Of a stretch of DNA of 6,432 bases, positions 1-5,528 are shown one piece after another. The first letter of the stretch is position 1. Each line of letters begins with the position of its first letter. The notes beneath the pieces are model-generated. The model was not told the origin of the DNA and did no database searches. It saw nothing but the letters and a program-made list of their open reading frames with translations. The translations under genes and the position numbers were made by a program. This DNA is from JALHFZ01 sp964483085 (lineage in GTDB: Bacteria > Synergistota > Synergistia > Synergistales > Aminobacteriaceae), in the NCBI GenBank assembly GCA_964483085.1, contig CAYZZX010000091.1, positions 1 to 6,432 on the forward strand, written 5' to 3'.

Positions 1-54
1 AACCTGTGACCCCCTGCGTGTAAGGCAGGTGTTCTACCGCTGAACTATCCGCCC
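1..54 (-). tRNA. tRNA-Val (anticodon TAC), 5' part; 3' end outside window
   Basis: Read on the minus strand, the sequence starts with acceptor arm GGGCGGA at 54-48, T8 and A9, then a D-stem GTTC/GAAC. The anticodon stem is CCTGC/GCAGG around the loop CTTACAC, with anticodon TAC at 22-20, which reads valine GUA codons. The variable region and the 5' half of the T-arm (ACAGG, TT) run to base 1, so the T-loop, the 3' acceptor strand and any CCA are beyond the edge. It is preceded by its own promoter at 79-107. The fold and anticodon are unambiguous; only the 3' part is unseen. Confidence 0.95.
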
Positions 55-78
55 ATCTGTTCCAATGACGCGAGGGAT

Positions 79-107
79 AGTATATAAGGAAATCCTCCGG
101 CGGTCAA
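79..107 (-). promoter_or_regulatory. sigma-70-type promoter for tRNA-Val
   Basis: On the minus strand, TTGACC (107-102) and TATACT (84-79) are separated by exactly 17 bases. This is a near-consensus housekeeping promoter. The predicted start of transcription is near base 72, giving an 18-20 base leader before the mature tRNA 5' end at 54. It lies downstream of the Sel1-repeat gene and points towards the tRNA, so the tRNA does not depend on read-through from upstream genes. This is the best promoter match I found in the window. Confidence 0.8.
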
Positions 108-249
108 CTCTCAAGATAAAGAAAGAATTTTCCCACTACTTTGAGCTCCGCTCAAGGCCCAAAGATAGGCTATAGGAAGCATCAGGCATTGCAGGGCATC
201 CAGTCAACGACGAGAAAAGGATACTCACCATGCAGCTTTTGCTCGCCTT

Positions 250-1239
250 TTACGGTTTAGGCTTCCACTCCCTGGCAGCCTGCTGCGCTTCCTTCAACTG
301 CGCAGACGAGAGCTTTTTCGCAACATGATCTCTTCGTTCTGTGACATCGTTATGCAATTCATCCGTAGAATTCGCAGCGGAAAGGGCGAACCAGATATAG
401 GCGGTTTTATAGCTTTGAGGAACTCCATCGCCTCTTTCGTAAGCAAAGCCGAGATTATACTGGGCATTGGCACTTCCCTGTTCCGCGGCCATGGTAAACC
501 ATTTCACTGCTTCAGAGAAGTTCTGGAATACCCCCCGGCCTGTTGCGTAACATACGCCGAGATTATCCTGGGCATTGGCATTCCCCTGCTCTGCGGCCAG
601 CCGATACAACTTCACTGCTTCAGAGTTGCTCTGGGGAACTCCCTGGCCATTGGCGTAAAAAATACCGAGGTTGTACTGGGCATCTGCATTCCCCTGCTCT
701 ACAGCAAGGCGAAACCATTTTGCCGCTTCAGCATAGTTCTGAGGAACTCCCAGACCTCTTCCGTAAGAAACTCCGAGGTTGTTCTGAGCGCTCGCGTTGC
801 CCTGCTCTACAGCCAGACGATACCATTTAATGGCTTCAGTATAGTTCTGAGGAACCCCTCGACCTTCATAGAGCATGATTCCAAGATTTGATTGAGCATA
901 CGGCTGCCCTTGCTCCGCGGCCAGGCGATACCATTTTACTGCTTCAGCGTAGTTCCTGGGAACCCCCTGCCCTCTTTCGTATGCAAGGCCGAGATTATAC
1001 TGACCATTAGCGTTCCCCTGCTGAGCGGACAGGCGATACCATTTCACTGCTTCGGTAGAGTTCTGAGGAACTCCCTGGCCCTCAAAGTACCTCTTTCCAA
1101 GATCGGATTGAGCTTCTGCATTCCCTTCCTGTGCACTTTTCAATAAATCAGCCTGCGAAAGTGTAGACGTGAGAGCAAAAGATGAGTCAAAGGATAGAAA
1201 TATACAGATGCTTAAAAGAAACAAAATACTCTTCTTCAT
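250..1239 (-). CDS. exported Sel1-like repeat (SLR/TPR-like) protein, seven repeats
   Basis: A 329-residue protein. The N-terminus (MKK, then a hydrophobic stretch to about residue 16, then SFA at 20-22) is a type I signal peptide with likely cleavage after residue 22. Seven back-to-back 36-residue Sel1-like repeats follow at 39-74, 75-110, 111-146, 147-182, 183-218, 219-254 and 255-290. Each has the pattern G-N-A-x-A-Q-x-N-L-G, then Y-x-x-G-x-G-V-P-Q, then EAVKWYRLAAEQ. A short charged, Lys/Gln-rich tail (about 291-329) has no recognised domain. Such alpha/alpha solenoids act as protein-binding scaffolds, and the bacterial members are often periplasmic; the partner here is unknown. The ATG at 1239 has AAAGGGG six bases upstream. 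The gene sits 121 bases after the metallopeptidase gene on the same strand. It may share that transcript or have its own promoter, but I see no convincing one. The family assignment is firm; the specific role is not known. Confidence 0.93.
   Translation of the reverse strand: MKKSILFLLSICIFLSFDSSFALTSTLSQADLLKSAQEGNAEAQSDLGKRYFEGQGVPQNSTEAVKWYRLSAQQGNANGQYNLGLAYERGQGVPRNYAEAVKWYRLAAEQGQPYAQSNLGIMLYEGRGVPQNYTEAIKWYRLAVEQGNASAQNNLGVSYGRGLGVPQNYAEAAKWFRLAVEQGNADAQYNLGIFYANGQGVPQSNSEAVKLYRLAAEQGNANAQDNLGVCYATGRGVFQNFSEAVKWFTMAAEQGSANAQYNLGFAYERGDGVPQSYKTAYIWFALSAANSTDELHNDVTERRDHVAKKLSSAQLKEAQQAAREWKPKP
370..1125 (-). repeat. seven tandem 108-bp coding repeats (Sel1-like units)
   Basis: The DNA encoding the seven 36-residue repeats forms a 756-bp tandem array with a 108-bp period and no spacers. 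Blocks such as the EAVKWYRLAAEQGN-coding segments recur with recognisable nucleotide similarity but are clearly diverged between units. This points to an old duplication rather than a recently expanded array. Repeats of this kind can gain or lose units by recombination, so copy number may vary between strains. Confidence 0.85.
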
Positions 1240-1360
1240 GATGTACCCCTTTCTTTATAGAACTTCTTTTCAGATATGGAGATCGTTACGGCAGCGGTTC
1301 CAGCAAAGCTGATGATTTATGGGTCGTAGTTCTTTTTTGCCCGTGGACTGGTCATTTTAT

Positions 1361-2077
1361 CTATGTTTTTTCCGGCGAGTATTCCCTCAGACGTTTCCTT
1401 GAGATTTTCCAGTCGGGAAGATGCTCTTCGACGATGGACCAGAAGAGGGGGCTATGGTTCGGCTGTTGAATATGAGCCATTTCATGGACAAGGACGTATT
1501 CGAGAAGCTCTTTCGGAGTAGATGCAAGGGCCGTGTTGAGACGGATCGTCCTTCTCAAGGGCGTGCAGCTACCCCATCGGGTCTTCATTTGCCGGAGAGA
1601 GATCGAAGCCACCTTCAGCCCCATTCGGGGCTCCCAGCGGGAGAGCAATAATTTTATCGCCTGGAAAAGCTGTTCTCTTCGCCAACCTTCAAGGATGTGC
1701 TTTTTTTGCGTCTCCTTCGCTCCGAGTGGCGCGAAGAGGGTGAGATTTGAACCGTCGAGTTCCACTCCCCCCTCCCCAGTCCGCTCCTCGATACGCAGAA
1801 GATACTCCTTTCCCCAGAGGGTGCAGCAGTCTCCTTCTCTACACCGGAAGGAAGAGGCGGGTATATCTTCAAGCAGGTTGAGCTGCTTTCGGAGTATCCA
1901 TTGTCTTCTGGAAAGGGCAAACTGCCGGACGGTTTGCATGGACGTTCCCCGCGGGGCTGAAATTCGGATCTCTCCGAGAGGGGGAACAACTCGCAGGTAC
2001 ATATTTTTTATAGCCTTAAAGCTCACCTCCACTACGAATTCTTCGATAGAAAGAGTTTGTTTCCTGATTTTCTTCAT
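1361..2077 (-). CDS. YgjP-like (DUF45) zinc metallopeptidase
   Basis: From the ATG at 2077 this is a 238-residue protein, a usual length for the YgjP/DUF45 family (M48-related 'M48 family metallopeptidase' in many annotations). Visible hallmarks are MKTRWGSC at residues 164-171, the zinc-binding HEMAH at 198-202, and the downstream third ligand in NHSPLFW (H208). The glutamate of HExxH is the expected catalytic base. No signal peptide or membrane segment is seen, so it is probably cytoplasmic. The substrate of this family is not established, although some members lie with restriction systems. The reading frame stays open upstream to 2200, but that part overlaps the end of the amidohydrolase gene and reads as low-complexity basic sequence, so I chose 2077. 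No good Shine-Dalgarno precedes it. It starts 17 bases after the amidohydrolase stop, so translational coupling is likely. The family call is strong; the start is moderately certain. Confidence 0.88.
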   Translation of the reverse strand: MKKIRKQTLSIEEFVVEVSFKAIKNMYLRVVPPLGEIRISAPRGTSMQTVRQFALSRRQWILRKQLNLLEDIPASSFRCREGDCCTLWGKEYLLRIEERTGEGGVELDGSNLTLFAPLGAKETQKKHILEGWRREQLFQAIKLLLSRWEPRMGLKVASISLRQMKTRWGSCTPLRRTIRLNTALASTPKELLEYVLVHEMAHIQQPNHSPLFWSIVEEHLPDWKISRKRLREYSPEKT

Positions 2078-2094
2078 GCCAGTCTGACCCAGCT

Positions 2095-2937
2095 TCAGGA
2101 GTTTCTTTCGAGGAGGGATTGGGCATTGAGGGAGAGGAACTTTTCGGCAGTTTTCTCCGAGACGCCTGCACTCCTGAGTCTGTCGAAATAGCGGCTGCAC
2201 GGGAGGATGGGAAAGTCGGAGCCGAAGAGGATTTTGTCTTCAAGGCCTGCGGCTTCTATGGCAGTAAGGATAGATGGTTCATAGAGCCAGGGCCAGGCAG
2301 CGGAATCGTACCAAGCGTTGGAGAGGGCAAGTTTCATCTCCGGCATGAGTTCATAGAGCCACAGCCCTCCTCCGAAGTGGGCGAATACCACCCGGACTTC
2401 AGGGTGGTGGATGCAGAATTCGGCGGCTTCTGCGGGGCAGACGTTTCCCTTTCCGGCATAGTCGTGCCCTACTGGCTCGGCGGAGTGGATGAGGAGAAAC
2501 ATCCCAAGTTCGTCAGCAGCGCCTGCGAGCTTCCAGGTCTGGCGGATGTCGGTGAGATCAAAATTCTGCCCCTGAGGAAAGAGCTCCCCGATTCCTATAA
2601 GCCCTTCTTCACGGCATCGGATCACTTCTTCTTCAAATCCTCTGGCGAGGGGCGGAACGACCGCAAGACCCTTGAGTCTGTCGGGAAACCGCTTCACCGA
2701 GTCGATAACGTAATCATTGCAGAGGCGGCAGAGCCCAAGGTCATTGAAGGCGAAGCCGAAAACCCAGGAGACGTCCACTCCTTCTTCGTCCATTTTTTTT
2801 ATGACGTCCTCGGCACCCGCCCAGCGGTGGATTCTGCAGCTCGTAAGCTCGGAAAAATGGGATTCAGTGCATCCGATTTTTTCAACATCCCGTATTACTT
2901 CGGGAGGGTAAATATGCACGTGGCTGTCTATGATCAT
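2095..2937 (-). CDS. amidohydrolase-family (Amidohydro_2, TIM-barrel) metal-dependent hydrolase
   Basis: A 280-residue protein starting MIIDSHVHIYP, which carries the HxH metal site (H6, H8) on strand 1 of the barrel. Further expected ligands are in LLIHSAEP (H151), AHFGGG (H187) and ILFGSDFP (D241, the general acid/base aspartate). Together they match the 'amidohydrolase_2' group that includes ACMSD-like decarboxylases and many uncharacterised hydrolases. The length and full motif set suggest an intact cytosolic enzyme. The substrate cannot be named from sequence. The ATG at 2937 has a clear GGAGGTG about 7 bases upstream. The gene follows the rplL terminator and a second hairpin, and leads with 17 bases spacing into the metallopeptidase gene. 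It is therefore a separate accessory operon rather than part of the ribosomal one. Its promoter was not found. Confidence 0.9.
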   Translation of the reverse strand: MIIDSHVHIYPPEVIRDVEKIGCTESHFSELTSCRIHRWAGAEDVIKKMDEEGVDVSWVFGFAFNDLGLCRLCNDYVIDSVKRFPDRLKGLAVVPPLARGFEEEVIRCREEGLIGIGELFPQGQNFDLTDIRQTWKLAGAADELGMFLLIHSAEPVGHDYAGKGNVCPAEAAEFCIHHPEVRVVFAHFGGGLWLYELMPEMKLALSNAWYDSAAWPWLYEPSILTAIEAAGLEDKILFGSDFPILPCSRYFDRLRSAGVSEKTAEKFLSLNAQSLLERNS

Positions 2938-2955
2938 TGACGCACCTCCAAGTCA

Positions 2956-2975
2956 GTGTGCCCTGCCGGGCACAC
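2956..2975 (-). other. perfect 8-bp hairpin just upstream of the amidohydrolase ribosome binding site
   Basis: The inverted repeat GTGTGCCC/GGGCACAC with a 4-base loop lies between the rplL terminator and the GGAGGT of the amidohydrolase gene. Neither strand shows a run of T after it, so it is not a standard intrinsic terminator. It could be an mRNA 5'-protecting stem, a processing site, or a palindromic protein-binding site. Which of these applies cannot be told from the sequence. Confidence 0.5.
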
Positions 2976-2981
2976 GAAAGC

Positions 2982-3010
2982 AAAAAAGACGGCGCATGAC
3001 GCGCGCCGTC
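2982..3010 (-). terminator. intrinsic terminator after rplL
   Basis: On the minus strand, GACGGCGC (3010-3003) and GCGCCGTC (2995-2988) form a perfect 8-bp G-C-rich stem with a 7-base loop, followed at once by six T (2987-2982). It begins 34 bases after the rplL stop codon. This is the strongest terminator in the window, and it ends the ribosomal protein operon before the amidohydrolase gene. Confidence 0.92.
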
Positions 3011-3044
3011 CTCAGTATAGCTGAAATGATGAAAAAGGGGAGGG

Positions 3045-3422
3045 CTACTTCACTTCCACGTCGGCGCCGGCATCTGCAAGCTTCTTCCGAACTTCCTCTG
3101 CCTCTTCCTTGGTGACCCCTTCTTTGACTGGTCTGGGGGGATTGTCCACAAGCTCCTTGGCTTCCTTGAGGCCAAGGGCGGTAAGTTCCCGGACAATCTT
3201 GATGACGCTGATCTTGTTCGCGCCGGGTGCCTTGTAGATGACGTCGAACTCTGTCTGCTCTTCCTCGGCGGCTGCTGCGGGAGCTGCACCCATCATCATG
3301 GGCATGGCCATGGCGGGAGCGGAGGCGGATACGCCAAACTTATCCTCAAGAGCCTTTACGAGCTCGGAGAGCTCGAGCACTGTCATTGTTTCGATTGCGG
3401 AGATCATTTCTTCACGGGTCAT
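3045..3422 (-). CDS. rplL: 50S ribosomal protein L7/L12
   Basis: A 125-residue protein of standard length. Its N-terminal dimerisation helices span residues 1-31 and a flexible Ala/Met-rich hinge spans about 32-56. The C-terminal factor-binding domain (57-125) contains the conserved GANKI, VIKIVRE, GLKEAKELVD and PVKEGV elements. L7/L12 dimers bind the C-terminal helix of L10 to make the ribosomal stalk that recruits and stimulates translation GTPases. The ATG at 3422 is preceded by GGAGG with a 9-base spacing. It follows rplJ by 68 bases. An oddity is NPPRPVKEG where Ala-Pro-Lys is commoner, and five Met are concentrated in the hinge. Unusually, the next gene is not rpoB; a terminator follows instead. 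Confidence 0.98.
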   Translation of the reverse strand: MTREEMISAIETMTVLELSELVKALEDKFGVSASAPAMAMPMMMGAAPAAAAEEEQTEFDVIYKAPGANKISVIKIVRELTALGLKEAKELVDNPPRPVKEGVTKEEAEEVRKKLADAGADVEVK

Positions 3423-3490
3423 TCTTTTTATCCTCCCTGGATGTGCTGCTTAAAATAGTGGTATGAAACTGTCCGATTCTTTGCGGTGTG

Positions 3491-4024
3491 TTATGCCGCT
3501 TTTTCCTTGTCTTCCTTGATCTGGTTAAGGCATGTGACCAGTCCGCGGATAGGCCCGTTGAGGACTGTAAGGAACCCTGCGATGGGCGCTGCGATGGTTC
3601 TGACAACCTGTCCGAGAAGGACGTCCTTCGTGGGCAGGTCCGCAAGGGCACTCACCTGATCCTGTCCCAGGAGGGAATCTCCGAGAACTGCACCCTTGAG
3701 GACGAAGAACTTATTTGTCCTTTCCTTTGAGAATTCACGAAGAACTTTCGCAAGGGTCACGGGATCTCCGTAAGAAAGGGCGTAGACGTTTGGTCCGTAG
3801 GCTACGTCATCGGTAAAGACAGGCATACCCTCTTCTTTCATGGCGATCTTCACGAGGGTGTTTTTTGCGACCTTCATTTCACTTCCCACAGCTCGTACTC
3901 TGGACCTGAGATCGGTGATCTGTGCTACTGTCATTCCCCGGTATTCGGCCACGAAGACTGCCTGGGTTTTCGCGAGCATTCCGCGCAGTTCTTCTACCTT
4001 TTTATATTTCATTTTTGCCGGCAT
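3491..4024 (-). CDS. rplJ: 50S ribosomal protein L10
   Basis: A 177-residue L10. The N-terminal globular RNA-binding part includes VFVAEYRGMTVAQITDLR (residues 23-40) and KVAKNTLVKIA (51-61), followed by the LADLPTKDVLLGQVV segment (128-141). A C-terminal helix (about 145-177) carries the L7/L12 dimers. It binds the GTPase-associated centre of 23S rRNA next to L11 and forms the stalk base. The ATG at 4024 has a near-perfect AAGGAGGTGA Shine-Dalgarno. A 201-base structured leader precedes it, which is expected for a gene controlled by its own L10-(L12)n product. Confidence 0.98.
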   Translation of the reverse strand: MPAKMKYKKVEELRGMLAKTQAVFVAEYRGMTVAQITDLRSRVRAVGSEMKVAKNTLVKIAMKEEGMPVFTDDVAYGPNVYALSYGDPVTLAKVLREFSKERTNKFFVLKGAVLGDSLLGQDQVSALADLPTKDVLLGQVVRTIAAPIAGFLTVLNGPIRGLVTCLNQIKEDKEKAA

Positions 4025-4054
4025 GTACTCACCTCCTTGGAAACAAGATACAAA

Positions 4055-4082
4055 AAGCCCGGGCAGAAAAAAGCCCGGGCTT
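4055..4082 (-). terminator. terminator-like attenuator hairpin in the rplJ leader
   Basis: On the minus strand, AAGCCCGGGC (4082-4073), an 8-base loop TTTTTTCT and GCCCGGGCTT (4064-4055) make a 10-bp stem. With the last two stem bases the sequence gives five consecutive T ending at 4052. It lies 30 bases before the rplJ ATG, so a ribosomal protein operon would be cut off if it formed constitutively. An attenuator responding to the upstream L10-leader fold is therefore the natural reading. Confidence 0.8.
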
Positions 4083-4167
4083 ACAAAGGACAGCGGTTGA
4101 AGCTGCTCTTTTCCCGAACCTCGGCGGGCGGCTTGGAGCCATTATCCCTTGTCGGGACCCGCTGTCT
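4083..4167 (-). promoter_or_regulatory. ribosomal protein L10 leader RNA (binding site for L10-L12)
   Basis: The 201-base gap between rplA and rplJ holds a nested fold on the minus strand. The outer stem is GACAGCGG (4166-4159) with CCGCTGTC (4096-4089). The next stem is TCCCGA (4157-4152) with TCGGGA (4117-4112). Inside is a small hairpin GGCT-CCA-AGCC (4140-4130). This location and architecture match the L10 leader family, in which excess L10-L12 complex represses rplJL. In Bacillus subtilis this works by transcription attenuation, and here a terminator hairpin follows directly at 4082-4055. I assigned the pairing by eye; a covariance model would settle it. Confidence 0.82.
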
Positions 4168-4225
4168 GCAGTTCTGATGTTATAGGGTTTTTTAGAAAAG
4201 CTCCTCAGTATTGAAAGAGGAAGAA

Positions 4226-4936
4226 CTAATCTCCGGCGATTTCCTTCTGGGCTGCCGAGGGGTCAATTTTGATTCCAGGCCCCATGGAAGACGCAAGGTT
4301 GAAGCTCTTGACGTAGGTTCCCTTGACCGATGCGGGCCGGGCTTTCAGCACAGCCTGGTAGAGGGTTTTTACGTTTTCGTAGAGCTGGTCGTCAGTGAAG
4401 CTCTTTTTCCCCACGCCGTTATGGATGATTGCGAACTTGTCAACCCGGTACTCGATTCGCCCAGCCTTTATTTCACTGATCGCAGGAGCAAGATCGAAGG
4501 TGACTGTTCCCGTTTTTGCGCTCGGCATGAGACCGCGGGGACCGAGAAGTTTTCCGAGCCGGCCGACGGATTTCATCATGTCCGGGGTGGCGATGACGGC
4601 ATCGAACTCCAGCCATCCTCCTGTAATCTTGGCGACAAGGTCTTCGCCTCCGACGTAATCCGCTCCGGCTTCCTCTGCTTCTTTGACCTTTTCTCCCATG
4701 GCGAGCACGAGAACCCTCTTGGTGATACCCGTGCCGTGGGGAAGGACAACTGTGCTTCTGACCTGCTGATCGGCGTGACGAGGATCTACTCCGAGGCGTA
4801 TATGAACCTCGAGGCTTTCGTCAAATTTAGCCGTTGCAGTCTCACGAAAAAGGGCAATACCCTCTTTCAGGCCATAGGCCTTTCCCGCTTCAACTTTTGC
4901 CGCTGCTGTTTTCATTCGCTTACTGATACGTGCCAT
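4226..4936 (-). CDS. rplA: 50S ribosomal protein L1
   Basis: A 236-residue protein of standard length. The L1 signature LGKLLGPRGLMPSAKTGT lies at residues 127-144, in the domain II hinge. Domain I residues at both ends (MARISKR start; the KGTYVKSFNLASSMGPGIKID segment at about 205-225) form the RNA-binding face. L1 sits on the mobile L1 stalk of 23S rRNA at the E site and, in many prokaryotes, represses its own operon by binding an rRNA-like hairpin in the mRNA. The ATG at 4936 has GAGGAGG upstream. The 57-base gap after rplK contains a hairpin resembling that L1 site (4953-4980). Confidence 0.98.
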   Translation of the reverse strand: MARISKRMKTAAAKVEAGKAYGLKEGIALFRETATAKFDESLEVHIRLGVDPRHADQQVRSTVVLPHGTGITKRVLVLAMGEKVKEAEEAGADYVGGEDLVAKITGGWLEFDAVIATPDMMKSVGRLGKLLGPRGLMPSAKTGTVTFDLAPAISEIKAGRIEYRVDKFAIIHNGVGKKSFTDDQLYENVKTLYQAVLKARPASVKGTYVKSFNLASSMGPGIKIDPSAAQKEIAGD

Positions 4937-4952
4937 GTTATCTTTCCTCCTC

Positions 4953-4980
4953 GTGGTCAGACAGCCCGGAGGCCTCCCAC
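4953..4980 (-). promoter_or_regulatory. candidate L1-binding autoregulatory hairpin before rplA
   Basis: On the minus strand, GTGG (4980-4977) pairs with CCAC (4956-4953). Within this, GCC (4973-4971) pairs with GGC (4966-4964) across a UCCG (UNCG-type) tetraloop. An asymmetric internal loop is left, with GAG on the 5' side and TGTCTGA on the 3' side. The 5' strand, GTGGGAGGC, is the same as the L1-binding helix of 23S rRNA (GGUGGGAGGC paired with a distal ACCAC), which L1 mRNA sites are known to mimic. The hairpin directly abuts the GAGGAGG ribosome binding site of rplA, so bound L1 would block it. The resemblance is seen; binding is inferred. Confidence 0.5.
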
Positions 4981-4993
4981 AAAATTCATATTT

Positions 4994-5419
4994 CTAGTCG
5001 ACGATGTCGATTCCCATGGAACGGGCTGTTCCTTCGACCATACGCATGGCTGCGTCTACATCATAGGAGTTGAGGTCAACCTTCTTCAGCTCTGCGATTT
5101 CACGCACCTTCGAACGGTTGAGGGTCGCGACCTTTTTCTTATTTGGCTCTCCCGATGCCGCCTCAAGACCAGCAGCTTTTTTGAGCAGTACGCTTGCCGG
5201 GGGAGTTTTTAGAATAAAGGTGAAGCTTCTGTCCGCAAACACAGTGATGACCGCAGGAATAATGAGCCCCACCTGGTCGGAGGTCTTTGCGTTAAACTGT
5301 TTTACGAACTCCATGATATTCACTCCGTGCTGACCAAGGGCAGGTCCCACAGGAGGAGCTGGTGTTGCCTTCCCCGCGGGGAGCTGCAGTTTGATCTGCG
5401 CTATTACTTTTTTTGCCAT
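4994..5419 (-). CDS. rplK: 50S ribosomal protein L11
   Basis: A 141-residue protein, the canonical length. The N-terminal domain has the proline-rich APPVGPALGQHGVNI segment (residues 21-35), which forms the thiostrepton and elongation-factor-facing region. The C-terminal rRNA-binding domain (about 75-141) includes the KKKVATLNRSKVREIAELKK stretch and ends in GTARSMGIDIVD. L11 binds the GTPase-associated centre of 23S rRNA and is also needed for RelA activation in bacteria that have it. The ATG at 5419 is served by GAGGAG (5435-5430), about 10 bases upstream. It follows nusG after 109 bases and is followed by rplA after 57 bases. Confidence 0.98.
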   Translation of the reverse strand: MAKKVIAQIKLQLPAGKATPAPPVGPALGQHGVNIMEFVKQFNAKTSDQVGLIIPAVITVFADRSFTFILKTPPASVLLKKAAGLEAASGEPNKKKVATLNRSKVREIAELKKVDLNSYDVDAAMRMVEGTARSMGIDIVD

Positions 5420-5461
5420 TCCTCAAGATCTCCTCTCGTTACTGAAAGGAACACAGACGCC

Positions 5462-5490
5462 AAAGAAAAGGAGAAGCCAAGAATTCTCCT
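5462..5490 (-). terminator. terminator-like hairpin between nusG and rplK
   Basis: On the minus strand, AGGAGAA (5490-5484) pairs with TTCTCCT (5475-5469) around an 8-base loop, and TTTCTTT follows (5468-5462). The stem is A/G-rich and the T run is interrupted, so it would be a partial terminator at best. Its place, between the secE-nusG and rplK-rplA units, is where Escherichia coli separates two transcription units. I found no good promoter just after it. Confidence 0.45.
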
Positions 5491-5528
5491 GCCCTCTGAG
5501 GCGTGTTTCTTCCTCGTTGAATATATAT

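Noticed and set aside
1..54. tRNA-Val as a possible integration site (att) for a mobile element carrying the Sel1 gene
   Set aside because: No integrase, no direct repeat of the tRNA 3' end in the window, and the tRNA 3' end lies outside, facing away from these genes.
137..160. TTGAGC-GGA-GCTCAA hairpin as a terminator of the Sel1-repeat gene
   Set aside because: Only six base pairs with a 3-base loop and no T run after it. It lies about 95 bases after the stop, too weak to list.
2078..2200. N-terminal extension of the metallopeptidase to 2200
   Set aside because: It overlaps the C-terminal coding region of the amidohydrolase gene, reads as Arg/Pro/Cys-rich sequence unlike the family, and the 2077 start gives the normal family length.
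2119..2940. Long open frame on the plus strand opposite the amidohydrolase gene (and a similar one opposite rplA and rplK)
   Set aside because: These are antisense shadows of strongly conserved minus-strand genes. Their translations have no recognisable domain.
3014..3042. A TATACT box on the minus strand just before the rplL terminator, possibly a promoter for the amidohydrolase operon
   Set aside because: The bases 17 upstream read CTCCCC, with no resemblance to a -35 box, and transcription would begin inside or at the terminator stem.
4170..4225. TATAAC on the minus strand upstream of the L10 leader as a promoter for rplJL
   Set aside because: No -35 element lies at 16-18 bases. An internal promoter is plausible but cannot be supported from sequence.
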